Origin: Lujinxingia vulgaris
GTDB taxonomy: Bacteria > Myxococcota_A > Bradymonadia > Bradymonadales > Bradymonadaceae
Direction: 5' to 3'
Assembly (NCBI RefSeq): GCF_007997015.1
Contig: NZ_VOSM01000002.1
Span: forward strand, 434,001-498,000
Length of the DNA: 64,000 nt
Position numbers and translations under genes: made by a program. Shown here in pieces: positions 35,768 through 44,692 of the stretch (positions within the stretch are counted from its first letter, which is position 1; every line of letters begins with the position of its first letter). The notes beneath the pieces were generated by a model. The model was not told the origin of the DNA. It was given only the letters and a program-made list of their open reading frames with translations, and made no database searches.

Positions 35768-36055
35768 GCGCGCCCGCCGATCGCTCTTGGTCTCGACGCC
35801 GGAGTTGGGCTAGTGTCGTGTCTCATTCCCAAGTCGTAGAAGGGGCCTGAGTCGCAGCCGAGAGGTGTGCGCGGGGTGTTTGCTTGCGTCGCGTTGCTCG
35901 GCGTGGGGCGGACGCGTTGCGTACGGGTGTTGCGTGCTCCGGGGTGGATCGAAGCGGCTGCGTCTGGAGCTGCCGCCGAGGTCGCTCGGAGCGCGGGGTG
36001 CGAGGTCAGGTTGGCCCGGGGAACCACCTTCAACCACCCAGACGGGGAGGCAACG
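35768..36055 (+). other. Leader region of the first NTF2-like membrane gene, no gene seen
   Basis: Between the terminator and the chosen ATG at 36056 lie 288 bases. The open frame upstream of the ATG (from 35867) is in frame but has no ribosome site and looks like ordinary leader. I see no clear promoter or structured RNA, though the region must hold one promoter. Confidence 0.35.
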
Positions 36056-36958
36056 ATGCACGAGCACACCGAAGCACATGGAGGAGACGTTAAGAAAGGC
36101 CGCAACATGATGAAGATCGCCGCGTGGGGCTGCGGCGCGTTTCTGGTGTTGGGGGGCGTGCTTGCCGCGCTCTTCGCGGCCGCGGTGGTCTTCACCGTGA
36201 AAGACACGGTCGACACCGTCGACGAGGTCAGGACGTTCGCCAACGGATTCGCTGGCGAGATGAAATCGGGCGATTACGAGAAGATTCATGGTCGCCTGGG
36301 AGAGGAGCTGCGCGGCGAGCTTAGTCCTGCCGATTTGAAAGAGAACTTTGCGCTGATGCGACCGATCGTTGCGGTTGTACCTCCCACACCCTTTATGGTT
36401 GCCAGGAGCGACGATAACCCCAACCATTGGGAGGCCTTCACCACGATCGGATCACCGCTCGATCAGCTGGTGCAAACCATCCATCTGGTGATTGCGCGCG
36501 AACCGGGTAGCTCCGACTCGCGCTACAGGATTGTGGAGCTGACCACGGATCTCGCGGTTCGCGATCTGACGGCGTTTCCGCAGACCGAGCGCGCGCTGGC
36601 TTTTCATCAGGCGCTGATTGCCGGCGATGTCGCTCGGGCCCGTGGCATGATCGACGCGTCTTTTGAGGACGAGGCGGAGCTCAGCCTTGAGGAACAGGTT
36701 GAGGCGTTTAAGCCCATTCGGGACAAGCAGGTGGAGGTCGTGGCGTTTCGTCCGCTCGATGAGCGTCGGGTTGACGTCACCTTTGTGATTCACGAGAACC
36801 CGGATGCGCCGGCGTTGACCTATCGTGTTGATATCAACAAGAAGATTCATGCCATGAAGGGGCCCCGGATCATGCCGCTCAGCGAGCTCGACCCCTTACG
36901 TAAGTCGCCGGAGGAGAAGCCTGGTGAGGTCATCCGAGCGCTCTCTGCGGTCCCATAA
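36056..36958 (+). CDS. Membrane-anchored protein with two NTF2-like (DUF4878-type) domains, paralogue 1
   Basis: A 300-residue protein: short His/Glu N terminus, Lys-rich stretch, one membrane helix (A-A-W-G-C-G-A-F-L-V-L-G-G-V-L-A-A-L, about residues 24-46), then an outer part with two similar modules, each opening with an F-x-x-x-L-x-x-G-D-x-x-x-A or S-G-D-Y-E-K-I-H-G-R-L helix typical of NTF2-like/DUF4878 domains. ATG at 36056 has GGGGAGG five bases upstream. A related gene lies just downstream (37071). Function unknown; these domains often bind small ligands or peptides outside the membrane. Confidence 0.72.
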   Translation: MHEHTEAHGGDVKKGRNMMKIAAWGCGAFLVLGGVLAALFAAAVVFTVKDTVDTVDEVRTFANGFAGEMKSGDYEKIHGRLGEELRGELSPADLKENFALMRPIVAVVPPTPFMVARSDDNPNHWEAFTTIGSPLDQLVQTIHLVIAREPGSSDSRYRIVELTTDLAVRDLTAFPQTERALAFHQALIAGDVARARGMIDASFEDEAELSLEEQVEAFKPIRDKQVEVVAFRPLDERRVDVTFVIHENPDAPALTYRVDINKKIHAMKGPRIMPLSELDPLRKSPEEKPGEVIRALSAVP

Positions 36959-36975
36959 AGGTGTCAAAACACTCG

Positions 36976-37019
36976 CCGGGGAGGACAGCGCGCGCGGATT
37001 TGCGTATGGTCCTCCCCGG
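36976..37019. repeat. 11-bp inverted repeat between the two NTF2-like genes
   Basis: CCGGGGAGGAC at 36976-36986 and its exact complement at 37009-37019 are separated by 22 bases. No T run follows, so a simple intrinsic terminator is unlikely; it could be an operator or an RNA hairpin in the transcript. Confidence 0.6.
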
Positions 37020-37070
37020 TGGTGAAGTGCTCTTTAAAGTTACAAACGATCTTCGGCAGGAGACGCGACG

Positions 37071-38099
37071 ATGGATGACTATTCGGGTGGAGAGCAGGGC
37101 GCGAGTACCGGCTCCAAAGTGTTGAAGTTCGCGGCGATCGGTTGCGGGGTGGTGGTGTTGATCGGCGCGGTTCTGGCAGGCTTTGGCGCCTTTAAGGCCG
37201 TCTCGTGCTGTGGCGAGTTTCAGGAGCTTGCGTTGGTGGCCGAGGGCGCCCAGGAGCACGCCTACGAATTCGTGATCGATCTTCGTCGCGAAGATTATGA
37301 GAGCGCCTACGCTGCGCTCGACGCCAGCGCGCAGCAAAAGCTCGACGTTGAAGATGTGCGCAATGCCTTTGCGCCGCATACCGAGGACCTCAACCGTGGC
37401 ATGCCCACCCCCTTTGGCGTGACCCTGCTCTCTCGTAATGACGATCAGAGTGAGGTGGTCTGGGAGATGACCACACGCGTGGCCGAGCCGAGCGCTCCCC
37501 ACGCGCTGCAGATCAGCCTGGAGGTATCCTACGTCGGCGGCGAGGGCGCGGAGCCGGTGTACGGGGTGAGCGCCTGGGACCTGACGCGGGTGACGCGAAG
37601 TCTGGCCGACGAGCCGGCGGCGATGATGGCGCTGCGTTTCCACCGCGAGGTTGCGAACGGGCGGGTCGAGCAGGCGCGGCGTTTTGTGTCGGCGGAGTCC
37701 GAGCTCTATGGCGCCTCGCTGGAGGAGTTCACCGAGCAGGTTGCGGAGCTGCAGCAGCTGGGTGTGACGCCGGCGGGCGTGGTGGCCGTGGCCCCCCTCG
37801 ACCACCGCAGCGCCGAGGTTACTCTTCGGGTGCCCCGTGGCGAGGGCGCGCTTGATGTCGTCTACGAGGTCTCCAGCACCGGGGACATTCTTGGCTTTAA
37901 AGCTCCGGTGGAGCGCAGCGCCGCAGACATCAGGTCGGCTGAAATGCCCGCGTCGGAAAGCTCGCCAGAGGATGCGCTGGCCGAGGGCGATGAGGCGTCG
38001 GGGCAGGGTGATGAGCCCGCCGCTGAAGAGGGCGTGCAGGTCGGCGAAGAGGCCGCCGCGCCCGCTGCCGATGAAGAGGCGGAAGACCGCGCCGAGTAA
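37071..38099 (+). CDS. Membrane-anchored NTF2-like protein, paralogue 2
   Basis: A 342-residue protein of the same layout as the gene before it: short N terminus with Gly/Ser/Glu, one membrane helix (about 17-41, with G-C-G-V-V-V-L-I-G), two NTF2-like modules (the first with R-R-E-D-Y-E-S-A-Y-A-A-L-D, the second with A-N-G-R-V-E-Q-A-R-R-F-V) and an acidic low-complexity tail of about 45 residues rich in Glu, Ala and Asp. The tandem arrangement suggests a local duplication. ATG at 37071; AGGAG at 37057-37061 is about nine bases upstream. Function unknown. Confidence 0.72.
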   Translation: MDDYSGGEQGASTGSKVLKFAAIGCGVVVLIGAVLAGFGAFKAVSCCGEFQELALVAEGAQEHAYEFVIDLRREDYESAYAALDASAQQKLDVEDVRNAFAPHTEDLNRGMPTPFGVTLLSRNDDQSEVVWEMTTRVAEPSAPHALQISLEVSYVGGEGAEPVYGVSAWDLTRVTRSLADEPAAMMALRFHREVANGRVEQARRFVSAESELYGASLEEFTEQVAELQQLGVTPAGVVAVAPLDHRSAEVTLRVPRGEGALDVVYEVSSTGDILGFKAPVERSAADIRSAEMPASESSPEDALAEGDEASGQGDEPAAEEGVQVGEEAAAPAADEEAEDRAE

Positions 38100-38289
38100 G
38101 GCGATGCGAGGGCCCGGGGATGACGCGATGCGTCGTCTCCAGCGCTTGACGCTCTCCTGTGGCGCTGTTACTCCGATCGCGTCCGGTAAGTGTTATGCAG
38201 CCCCTTTCCGGAGCATAAAACCGCTGCTGAAGTCACGTCGATAAACGTGGCTCTGGCTCTTAATCCACGTCCCAATTTAAGGTCCTGCG

Positions 38290-39627
38290 ATGAGCAAGAA
38301 ACCCGACGCACCCGACGTCGTTGAGGCGACGGCACCGGCTTCTGTGAAGGCGGCCACGACCAGCCCTGCTTCTGCGGAGAACTTCTTTGAGGTTCACCTC
38401 GCCCAGCTCCAGCGGGCGATGGACGCGGCGCCGCTTGAGGACCACGTGCGCCTGATCTTGAGCCAGCCCAAGAATGAGGTCATCGTCAACTTCCCGGTGC
38501 GTATGGACGATGGGAGCTACGAGCTCTTTACCGGCTACCGCATTCAGCACAACAACATCAAAGGCCCCTATAAGGGCGGGATTCGCTACCACCACGAGGT
38601 CACGCTTGAAGAAGTCAAAGCGCTGGCCGCGTTGATGACCTACAAGTGCGCGCTGCTCAACGTGCCCTTCGGTGGTGCCAAGGGCGGTATTCGCCTGACC
38701 CCGAGCAAGTACAGCCAGACCGAGCTGGAGCGCATTACGCGTCGCTTCACGCACGACCTGGGCAACAACATCGGCCCGGAGTACGACATCCCGGCGCCGG
38801 ACGTGGGCACCAACAGCCAGACGATGGTCTGGATGATGGACACCTACATGAACACCCATAACGCCAACGACAAAAACGCCCAGCGCGGCATTGTCACCGG
38901 CAAGACGCTCAACTCCGGCGGCAGCGTCGGGCGAGAGAAGGCCACCGGCCAGGGCGTGGTCTACTGCATCCAGGAGTGGGCCGATGAGCACGGCTTCCGC
39001 CTCGATGGTTGCACCTACACCCTGCAGGGATTTGGTAACGTGGGCAGCCACACCGCCCAGATTCTCTCGCGCCTGGGGGCGGTGATGGTGGCGGTCGAAG
39101 ATCATACCGGGACGCTCTACAACCCGGAGGGCATCTACCCGCGCAAGCTTGTCGAACACGTCGCCGAGCACGGCGGAGTGGCGGGCTATCCGGGCGCCAA
39201 GACGATCACGTCGGATGAGTTCTGGGAGGTTGAGTGCGACATCTGCATCCCGGCCGCGCTGGAGCTTCAGGTCACCGAAGAGGTCGCCCGCAAACTTAAA
39301 GCGCGCGTGGTGGTGGAGGCCGCCAACGGCCCGACCACCCTGGGCGGTGAGCGCGTGATGGCCGAGCGGGGCATCGAGGTGATCCCGGATATGATGGCCA
39401 ACGCCGGTGGTGTGGTCGTCTCGTACTTTGAGTGGATTCAGAACAAGCGCTCGGAGTCCTGGCAGCTTCAGGAGGTCGACAGCCGCCTGCACTTCATGAT
39501 GAAGAACGCCTACCAGGAGATGCGCGCGTTTGCCCGCGCCAACGACGTCGATAACCGCACCGCAGCACTGGCAGTGGCGATTCAGCGCATCAACGTGATG
39601 TATGTGGAGCGGGGCGTCTTCCCTTAA
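38290..39627 (+). CDS. gdhA: Glutamate dehydrogenase
   Basis: A 445-residue hexameric-type glutamate dehydrogenase, converting L-glutamate to 2-oxoglutarate and ammonia with NAD or NADP. It shows the substrate site K-G-P-Y-K-G-G-I-R-Y-H (near 96-106), the second Lys/Gly motif G-G-A-K-G-G-I near 130, and the G-F-G-N-V-G-S-H nucleotide motif near 246-253. The acidic residue that marks coenzyme preference cannot be read with confidence here. The N-terminal 30 residues are low complexity (Ala/Val/Thr). An ATG at 38290 has a weak ribosome site. With ald and peptidase genes, it fits growth on amino acids. Confidence 0.95.
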   Translation: MSKKPDAPDVVEATAPASVKAATTSPASAENFFEVHLAQLQRAMDAAPLEDHVRLILSQPKNEVIVNFPVRMDDGSYELFTGYRIQHNNIKGPYKGGIRYHHEVTLEEVKALAALMTYKCALLNVPFGGAKGGIRLTPSKYSQTELERITRRFTHDLGNNIGPEYDIPAPDVGTNSQTMVWMMDTYMNTHNANDKNAQRGIVTGKTLNSGGSVGREKATGQGVVYCIQEWADEHGFRLDGCTYTLQGFGNVGSHTAQILSRLGAVMVAVEDHTGTLYNPEGIYPRKLVEHVAEHGGVAGYPGAKTITSDEFWEVECDICIPAALELQVTEEVARKLKARVVVEAANGPTTLGGERVMAERGIEVIPDMMANAGGVVVSYFEWIQNKRSESWQLQEVDSRLHFMMKNAYQEMRAFARANDVDNRTAALAVAIQRINVMYVERGVFP

Positions 39628-39633
39628 GTGACT

Positions 39634-39792
39634 ACGCCGTGAGGCAACGTTGACGCCATGTCTGCTGCATTGAGAGCACCCTGAGCGGCGTTGCAAATCC
39701 TCGACGATGCATAAAGCATCGCCTGTGGTTTGCGCCTTGCTCAGGTCACTCTCAATCTCGCATCCAAAGGCGTCACCATTGCCTCACGGCGT
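39634..39792. repeat. 159-nt imperfect palindrome between gdhA and hydantoinase genes
   Basis: Nested perfect arms are found over the whole segment: 39634-39647 with 39779-39792 (14 bp), 39651-39657 with 39769-39775 (7 bp), 39669-39676 with 39749-39756 (8 bp), 39680-39686 with 39739-39745 (7 bp), plus smaller arms around the apex (GGCG with CGCC, CAAA with TTTG, then GATGC-ATAAA-GCATC at 39706-39720). Internal loops are small and often symmetric (3 x 3). The whole can fold as one long hairpin. No protein frame or T run explains it. It may be a structured RNA or a MITE-like element. Confidence 0.85.
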
Positions 39793-39816
39793 TATATTGA
39801 AGCTGGAGGTAGCATC

Positions 39817-41841
39817 ATGACCAGGCCCACAGAGGCCAGCCGCTTCGGCGTCGACACCGGTGGTACGTTTACCGATGTGGTGATGCCGGGCGGCGATGGT
39901 CGCCTCCGGGTCCACAAGCTGCTCTCGACCCCGGCCGATCCCTCTGAGGCGATCGGTGACGGGGTCGAGGCGCTTCTTGGCCCGGGCGCGCCGCCCTACG
40001 AGCTTGTGCACGGGACGACGGTGGCGACCAACGCGCTGTTGGAGCGCCGCGGGAGGCGCGTAGCGTTTGTGATCACCGCGGGCTTTGAGGATGTGCTCTG
40101 GCTCGGGAGGCAGGCGCGGCCTGAGCTTTACGCGTTGCACGTACAGATGCCCGAGCCGGTGGTGGCGCGCGCCGACGTGATCGGGGTGCGTGAGCGACTC
40201 TCGGCCGAGGGGGAGGTTGTCGAGGCTTTGAGTGAGGCCGAGGTCGCGCGTGTGGTGGCTGAGGTTGAGGCGTTGGGGGTGGAGGCGGTGGCGATCTGCA
40301 CCCTGCACGCCTGGGCGAACCCGGCGCATGAGGCGCAGCTGGCGAAGGCGCTTCGATCGCACCCGGCCGGCTGGCACGTCAGCCCGAGCCACGAGATCAG
40401 CGGGGCGTTTCGGGAGTTTGAACGAGCGAGCACGGCCAGCGTGAATGCGTATGTGGGGCCGTTGATGGCGGGTTATCTGCGGCGGCTTCAGGAGCGCCTT
40501 GAGGGCGCGCGCAGCCTCGAGGTGCTGCTCTCGCACGGGGGACGCGCCGAGGTGGGCTTTGCGGCGGAGCAGCCCGTGCACACCGCGCTCTCGGGGCCGG
40601 CCGGTGGGGTAGTGGGAGCGTTTCAGGCCGCCCGGGAGGTTGGCATTGAGACGATCATCACGCTCGATATGGGTGGGACCTCCACCGATGTGAGCCTGGT
40701 CGACGGGGAGCTTGAGGTTCGCGAAGACGCCGAGATTGGCGGGCTCTCGATGGTGGTGCCCGTCATCGACATTGTGACCGTGGGCGCCGGCGGTGGATCC
40801 ATCGCTTACCGGGACGCGGGCGGGGCGTTGCGGGTGGGGCCGCGCAGCGCCGGCGCAAGCCCGGGGCCGGCCTGCTACGGCCGAGGTGGCCGGGAACTGA
40901 CCGTGACCGATGCGCATCTGGCGCTGGGGACGCTGCGCTCCGACCGATTCTTAGGTGGCGAGATGACCCTGGACGCTTCGGCTGCCCTCGGCGCGCTCAG
41001 GCGCCTGGCCGGCGAGCTTGAGACGCCCGAGGAGGAGGTCGCCCGCGGCGTGCTGGCGATTGCGGATGCGGCGATGGCCCGCGCGCTCAAGGTGGTGAGC
41101 CTGGAGCGCGGGCGCGACCCCCGCGCGTTTACCCTGGTGGGCTTTGGCGGCGCCGGCGGCCTGCACGCCTGCCGGCTCGCCGAGGCGCTCTCGATGCGTC
41201 GGGTGCTCATCCCTGAGAACCCCGGATTGCTCTCGGCGCGCGGGATGCTGGGGGCGCGGCGCAGGCGTTTTTACCGGCGTACGGTGCTGCGCCCGCTCGG
41301 CGATGTGCTGGCAGAAGACGGCGCGCTGCGCGAACTTCTCGAGGAGAGTGAGGCGAATGCCCGGGTTGCCCTCGGAGGTGAAGAGGGCGCACAGGTGGAG
41401 CTTCGCTGGGAGGCGGGACTTCGCTACCAGGGTCAGAGCTTTGAGGTGGTGGTGCCCGTGGATTGGAGCGCCGGTGCGGCGCGCCTGAGCGACCCGCAGG
41501 AGCGCTTTGAGGCCGAGCACGAGCGTCTCTACGGTTACCGCGCCGCCCGGGAGGTGGAGCTTGTGGGCCTGCGCCTGAGCGCGAGCCTGGAGGCGGCTCC
41601 CGCGCTGGCCGCCCCGGCGCCTACCGGGGACGCCGAGGCGCTGGCCGCCGCCGACGAGGTCACGCTGGATATGGGTAAGGGGCCGGTGGCCGCCCGGGTG
41701 ATCGAGCGGGCGTGGCTGGCCGAGGGCCAGCGCATCAAGGGGCCGCTCGTGTTGACCGAATACAGCGCCACCACCGTGGTGCTCCCGGGCTGGGAGGTGC
41801 GGGTGAGCAAGGGGCATCTGATTTTAGAGCGGGAGGCATGA
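39817..41841 (+). CDS. Hydantoinase/oxoprolinase family protein, A-type subunit
   Basis: A 674-residue protein from the ATG at 39817, which has GGAGG seven bases upstream; the open frame extending back to 39730 lies inside the palindrome. The ATP-binding N terminus G-V-D-T-G-G-T-F-T-D-V-V (residues 8-19) and T-T-V-A-T-N-A-L-L-E are signatures of the HyuA/acetone carboxylase/5-oxoprolinase group. A second phosphate motif G-G-T-S-T-D-V follows. These enzymes use ATP to activate a cyclic or carboxyl substrate. The B subunit gene follows with a one-base overlap. Substrate (hydantoin, 5-oxoproline or a ketone) cannot be told from this sequence. Confidence 0.88.
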   Translation: MTRPTEASRFGVDTGGTFTDVVMPGGDGRLRVHKLLSTPADPSEAIGDGVEALLGPGAPPYELVHGTTVATNALLERRGRRVAFVITAGFEDVLWLGRQARPELYALHVQMPEPVVARADVIGVRERLSAEGEVVEALSEAEVARVVAEVEALGVEAVAICTLHAWANPAHEAQLAKALRSHPAGWHVSPSHEISGAFREFERASTASVNAYVGPLMAGYLRRLQERLEGARSLEVLLSHGGRAEVGFAAEQPVHTALSGPAGGVVGAFQAAREVGIETIITLDMGGTSTDVSLVDGELEVREDAEIGGLSMVVPVIDIVTVGAGGGSIAYRDAGGALRVGPRSAGASPGPACYGRGGRELTVTDAHLALGTLRSDRFLGGEMTLDASAALGALRRLAGELETPEEEVARGVLAIADAAMARALKVVSLERGRDPRAFTLVGFGGAGGLHACRLAEALSMRRVLIPENPGLLSARGMLGARRRRFYRRTVLRPLGDVLAEDGALRELLEESEANARVALGGEEGAQVELRWEAGLRYQGQSFEVVVPVDWSAGAARLSDPQERFEAEHERLYGYRAAREVELVGLRLSASLEAAPALAAPAPTGDAEALAAADEVTLDMGKGPVAARVIERAWLAEGQRIKGPLVLTEYSATTVVLPGWEVRVSKGHLILEREA

Positions 41842-43409
41842 TGGACGCGATCACCCTGGAGCTTGAGCGGCATCGCTTTGCCTCGATCGCCGAGGAGATG
41901 GGGGTCGTGCTGATGCGCTCGGCCTTTTCGCCAAATATCAAAGAGCGGCGCGACTACTCCTGCGCGATCTTTGACGCGGCTGGCGAGATGGTGGCCCAGG
42001 CGGCGCATATCCCGGTGCACCTGGGCTCGGCGCCGATGAGCGTGGCCGCCGCGCTCGCTGCCGGCCCGTTGAAGCCGGGCCAGCATATCATTCTCAACGA
42101 CCCTTATGCCGGGGGCACGCACCTTCCCGACATCACGCTGGTCTCACCGGTCTTTGACGGGGCCGGGGAGCTCGCGTTTGTGGTGGCCAACCGCGCCCAT
42201 CACGCCGATGTGGGAGGACGTTGGCCCGGGAGCATGGGGCTCTCGGAGCATATCGATGAGGAGGGCATTCGCCTGGGCCCGACGGTGCTCAGTGAGGCTG
42301 TGATCGAGGCGATCACCCGCGCCAGTCGTACCTCTGAGGAGCGTCGCGGGGATTTGCAGGCCCAGCTGGCCGCGAACCTGCGGGGCGTGGCCAGGTTGCA
42401 ATCGGAGCTGGAGGGTCGGGGCCACGCGGTGCTCGACGCCTGCCGCGCGCTCCAGGCGCATAGCGAGCGTTTTATGCGCGAGGTGCTTCGGGAGGTGGGC
42501 GACGGCCGCTGGAGCTTTGAAGACGCGCTGGATGATGACGGGCTGGGGAGCGGCCCGATTCCCATCCGTTGCGAGCTGAGCATCGAGGATGGGCGCGCCA
42601 CCGTTGATCTTCGGGGCAGCGCGTCGGCGGTGCGCGGGCCGCTCAATGTGCCGCGGGCGGTGGCGGTGTCGGCGGCGCTTTATTGCTTTCGCTGCCTTGC
42701 GCCGGCGGAGCTTCCGTCCAACGGCGGCTACATGCGCTGCGTGGAGGTCTTGACCGAGGCGGGCACGGTGGTCGACGCGGCCTATCCGGCGGCGGTGGCC
42801 CTGGGCAATGTGGAGACGAGCCAGCGCATCGTCGATGTGATCTTCGGCGCGCTGGCCCGGGCGTTGCCCGGGCGCATCCCGGCGGCCTCCTGCGGATCGA
42901 TGAACAACTTGACCATCGGCGGCACCGATCCGCGTCATGGCGGCCGGCCCTTTGCCTACTACGAGACGATCGCCGGCGGCGCGGGGGCCGGGCCGGGCGG
43001 GCCGGGGCAGTCGGCGGTGCATACGCATATGACCAACACCCTCAACACGCCGGTGGAGGCGCTGGAGCACGCCTACCCGATTCGCATGGTGCGCTATGCG
43101 CGGCGAGTGGGCTCCGGAGGGGCGGGACGCCACCGGGGAGGTGATGGGGTGGTGCGGGAGATGATCTTTGAGGCCCCGGCCACCGTCAGCGTGATGGCGG
43201 AGCGCCGCGTCTTTGCACCTTACGGGCTCGCCGGTGGCGCGCCTGGTGCCCGAGGGAGCACACGACTGATTCGCGCACGCGGCGGGCAGGAAGAGCGGCT
43301 TGAGGGCAAAATCAGCGTGGAGGTTGAGGCGGGCGACCGGCTGATCATCGAGACGCCGGGAGGCGGCGGCTACGGCGCGCCGGAAGAGACCGACGCCGAA
43401 AGCGCGTAA
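41841..43409 (+). CDS. Hydantoinase/oxoprolinase family protein, B-type subunit
   Basis: A 522-residue protein, matching the HyuB family (about 520-580). Motifs N-I-K-E-R-R-D-Y-S-C-A-I-F, N-D-P-Y-A-G-G-T-H-L-P-D and R-A-H-H-A-D-V-G-G are characteristic of the B subunit. Start: two adjacent ATGs at 41838 and 41841; the second overlaps the A-subunit stop as TGATG and has the better ribosome spacing. Probably works in a complex with the A-type protein. It ends ten bases from the convergent TPR/PEGA gene. Confidence 0.9.
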   Translation: MDAITLELERHRFASIAEEMGVVLMRSAFSPNIKERRDYSCAIFDAAGEMVAQAAHIPVHLGSAPMSVAAALAAGPLKPGQHIILNDPYAGGTHLPDITLVSPVFDGAGELAFVVANRAHHADVGGRWPGSMGLSEHIDEEGIRLGPTVLSEAVIEAITRASRTSEERRGDLQAQLAANLRGVARLQSELEGRGHAVLDACRALQAHSERFMREVLREVGDGRWSFEDALDDDGLGSGPIPIRCELSIEDGRATVDLRGSASAVRGPLNVPRAVAVSAALYCFRCLAPAELPSNGGYMRCVEVLTEAGTVVDAAYPAAVALGNVETSQRIVDVIFGALARALPGRIPAASCGSMNNLTIGGTDPRHGGRPFAYYETIAGGAGAGPGGPGQSAVHTHMTNTLNTPVEALEHAYPIRMVRYARRVGSGGAGRHRGGDGVVREMIFEAPATVSVMAERRVFAPYGLAGGAPGARGSTRLIRARGGQEERLEGKISVEVEAGDRLIIETPGGGGYGAPEETDAESA

Positions 43410-43418
43410 GCCTCACCG

Positions 43419-44465
43419 TCAGAAACGAACGCGCACGCCGATGTGGTTCGCCCCGAGCTCCGGCTGCACACGCACGCCGGCCTGCGCGTCTTCCGCAGGG
43501 TCACCTCCGGGGGAGGCCAGGCGGTTGGCGCTCAGGTAGAGGACCACACCGGTGATCAGCCCCGCTGCACCCACCGCAGTGGTGGCGGTGCCCCAGGTGC
43601 GCAGGCTGTCCGAGCGCTCCAGGAGCTCGATGCGCCGGCGTTCCAGCTCGCCCGGGTCGTCATAATGGCGTGCGGCGTCGCGGGCTGCCTCAGTGTCTTG
43701 CGCGCTGAGCACGAGCATGGCCGTGCCGGCGGCGGCCACCGGTACGCTGGTCGCGAGGGTCCAGAGCGCGCCGCGTCGCCAGCCGGCTGCGCTTATGTCA
43801 AAGGCGGCCGCGTCGGCCACCAGAATCGGCTCGACACTCGTCGGTGCGTTGGCGTGAACGCGAGCCTGCATCTGGCGAGTCTGATAGCCCTCCCGCGTCA
43901 GCGCGACCTCATAGGTTCCCTCACGTACGCGCGTCTTCACCGGAGTCTGCCCCAGCTCAAACCACTCGCCATTCTCCAGCACAAGGTGCGCGCGGGCGCC
44001 GGGCGGAGTGCTGCGAACTTCAAGCGTGGCGGCGTCTTCGGCCAGGGTGGCGTCGAGCTGATCGATGCGCTCGCGGATGCGCTGCGCACCGGACGCGTCG
44101 GCCGCCGGGCTGTCGAGGTAGTCCTGATAATACTGGCGCGCAGGCCCATAGATGCCCAGCTCGTGCAATGAGCGCCCGATGGCCCCTCGGAGCAGAGGCT
44201 CGGGGCTCTGAGCGTAGGCGCGCATATAATAGTGCAGCGCGCGCTCAAAATCTCTGGCCTCAAAGCAGGAGACCCCGTGCATCGTCAGGATCCGCGCGTC
44301 GTGCTGCTGATCGGGGCTGATGTAATCGGGGCATTGCGCGGGGGCGGGCGCCGGCGACTGGGCCTGCGCCGGTGCGCTCAACGAGAGGGTCAGAGCGACC
44401 ACGGTCAGCGCGCCCGTACTCAGGCGGCTTCCCCCGGAAGCGAGACGACGGAATGATGGCAGCAT
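43419..44465 (-). CDS. TPR/PEGA envelope protein with two transmembrane helices
   Basis: A 348-residue protein; the ATG at 44465 starts a signal peptide (cut near A-Q-A-Q, residue 36), while the extension to 44675 is part of the divergent region. Residues 50-130 are TPR-like, 137-200 match a PEGA domain (V-R-S-T-P-P-G-A-R-A... G-T-Y-E-V-A-L-T-R-E-G-Y), and two membrane helices (about 235-257 and 297-318) flank an A-R-D-A-A-R-H-Y-D-D-P-G-E-L charged segment. It ends in V-R-V-R-F. This is the same architecture as the protein at 13097-13999. It is divergent from a Ser/Thr kinase gene, which may share its regulation. Function unknown. Confidence 0.75.
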   Translation of the reverse strand: MLPSFRRLASGGSRLSTGALTVVALTLSLSAPAQAQSPAPAPAQCPDYISPDQQHDARILTMHGVSCFEARDFERALHYYMRAYAQSPEPLLRGAIGRSLHELGIYGPARQYYQDYLDSPAADASGAQRIRERIDQLDATLAEDAATLEVRSTPPGARAHLVLENGEWFELGQTPVKTRVREGTYEVALTREGYQTRQMQARVHANAPTSVEPILVADAAAFDISAAGWRRGALWTLATSVPVAAAGTAMLVLSAQDTEAARDAARHYDDPGELERRRIELLERSDSLRTWGTATTAVGAAGLITGVVLYLSANRLASPGGDPAEDAQAGVRVQPELGANHIGVRVRF

Positions 44466-44583
44466 CAGCGTTCGTTCAACCACAGCAGTCAGATTCAAAA
44501 GTGCGCAGAGAAGCTGGCCGAACTCTACGAGGTACGCGCCGATCTGACAACCACTCGTGCAGCCATTGAGCGCCGAAGGGTGA

Positions 44584-44612
44584 TTGCCCCCCGGGGGGCC
44601 TTCTCCTATATT
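44584..44612 (+). promoter_or_regulatory. Candidate promoter for the zinc-ribbon Ser/Thr kinase
   Basis: TTGCCC at 44584-44589 and TATATT at 44607-44612 with a 17-base spacer lie 81 bases upstream of the kinase start. Match to consensus is four of six and five of six. A G+C palindrome sits in the spacer. Confidence 0.5.
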
Positions 44613-44692
44613 GCCATGATGTAGCGCTCCGACCCTCGGAGCCGCCGCGCCTGCTGAGCGCGGGAGAACTTCCAAGCCAATTTGAGACGTGT

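Noticed and set aside
38146-38174. TTGACG N17 TACTCC upstream of gdhA as a promoter
   Set aside because: The -10 match is poor (two of six or so), so I did not list it as a site.
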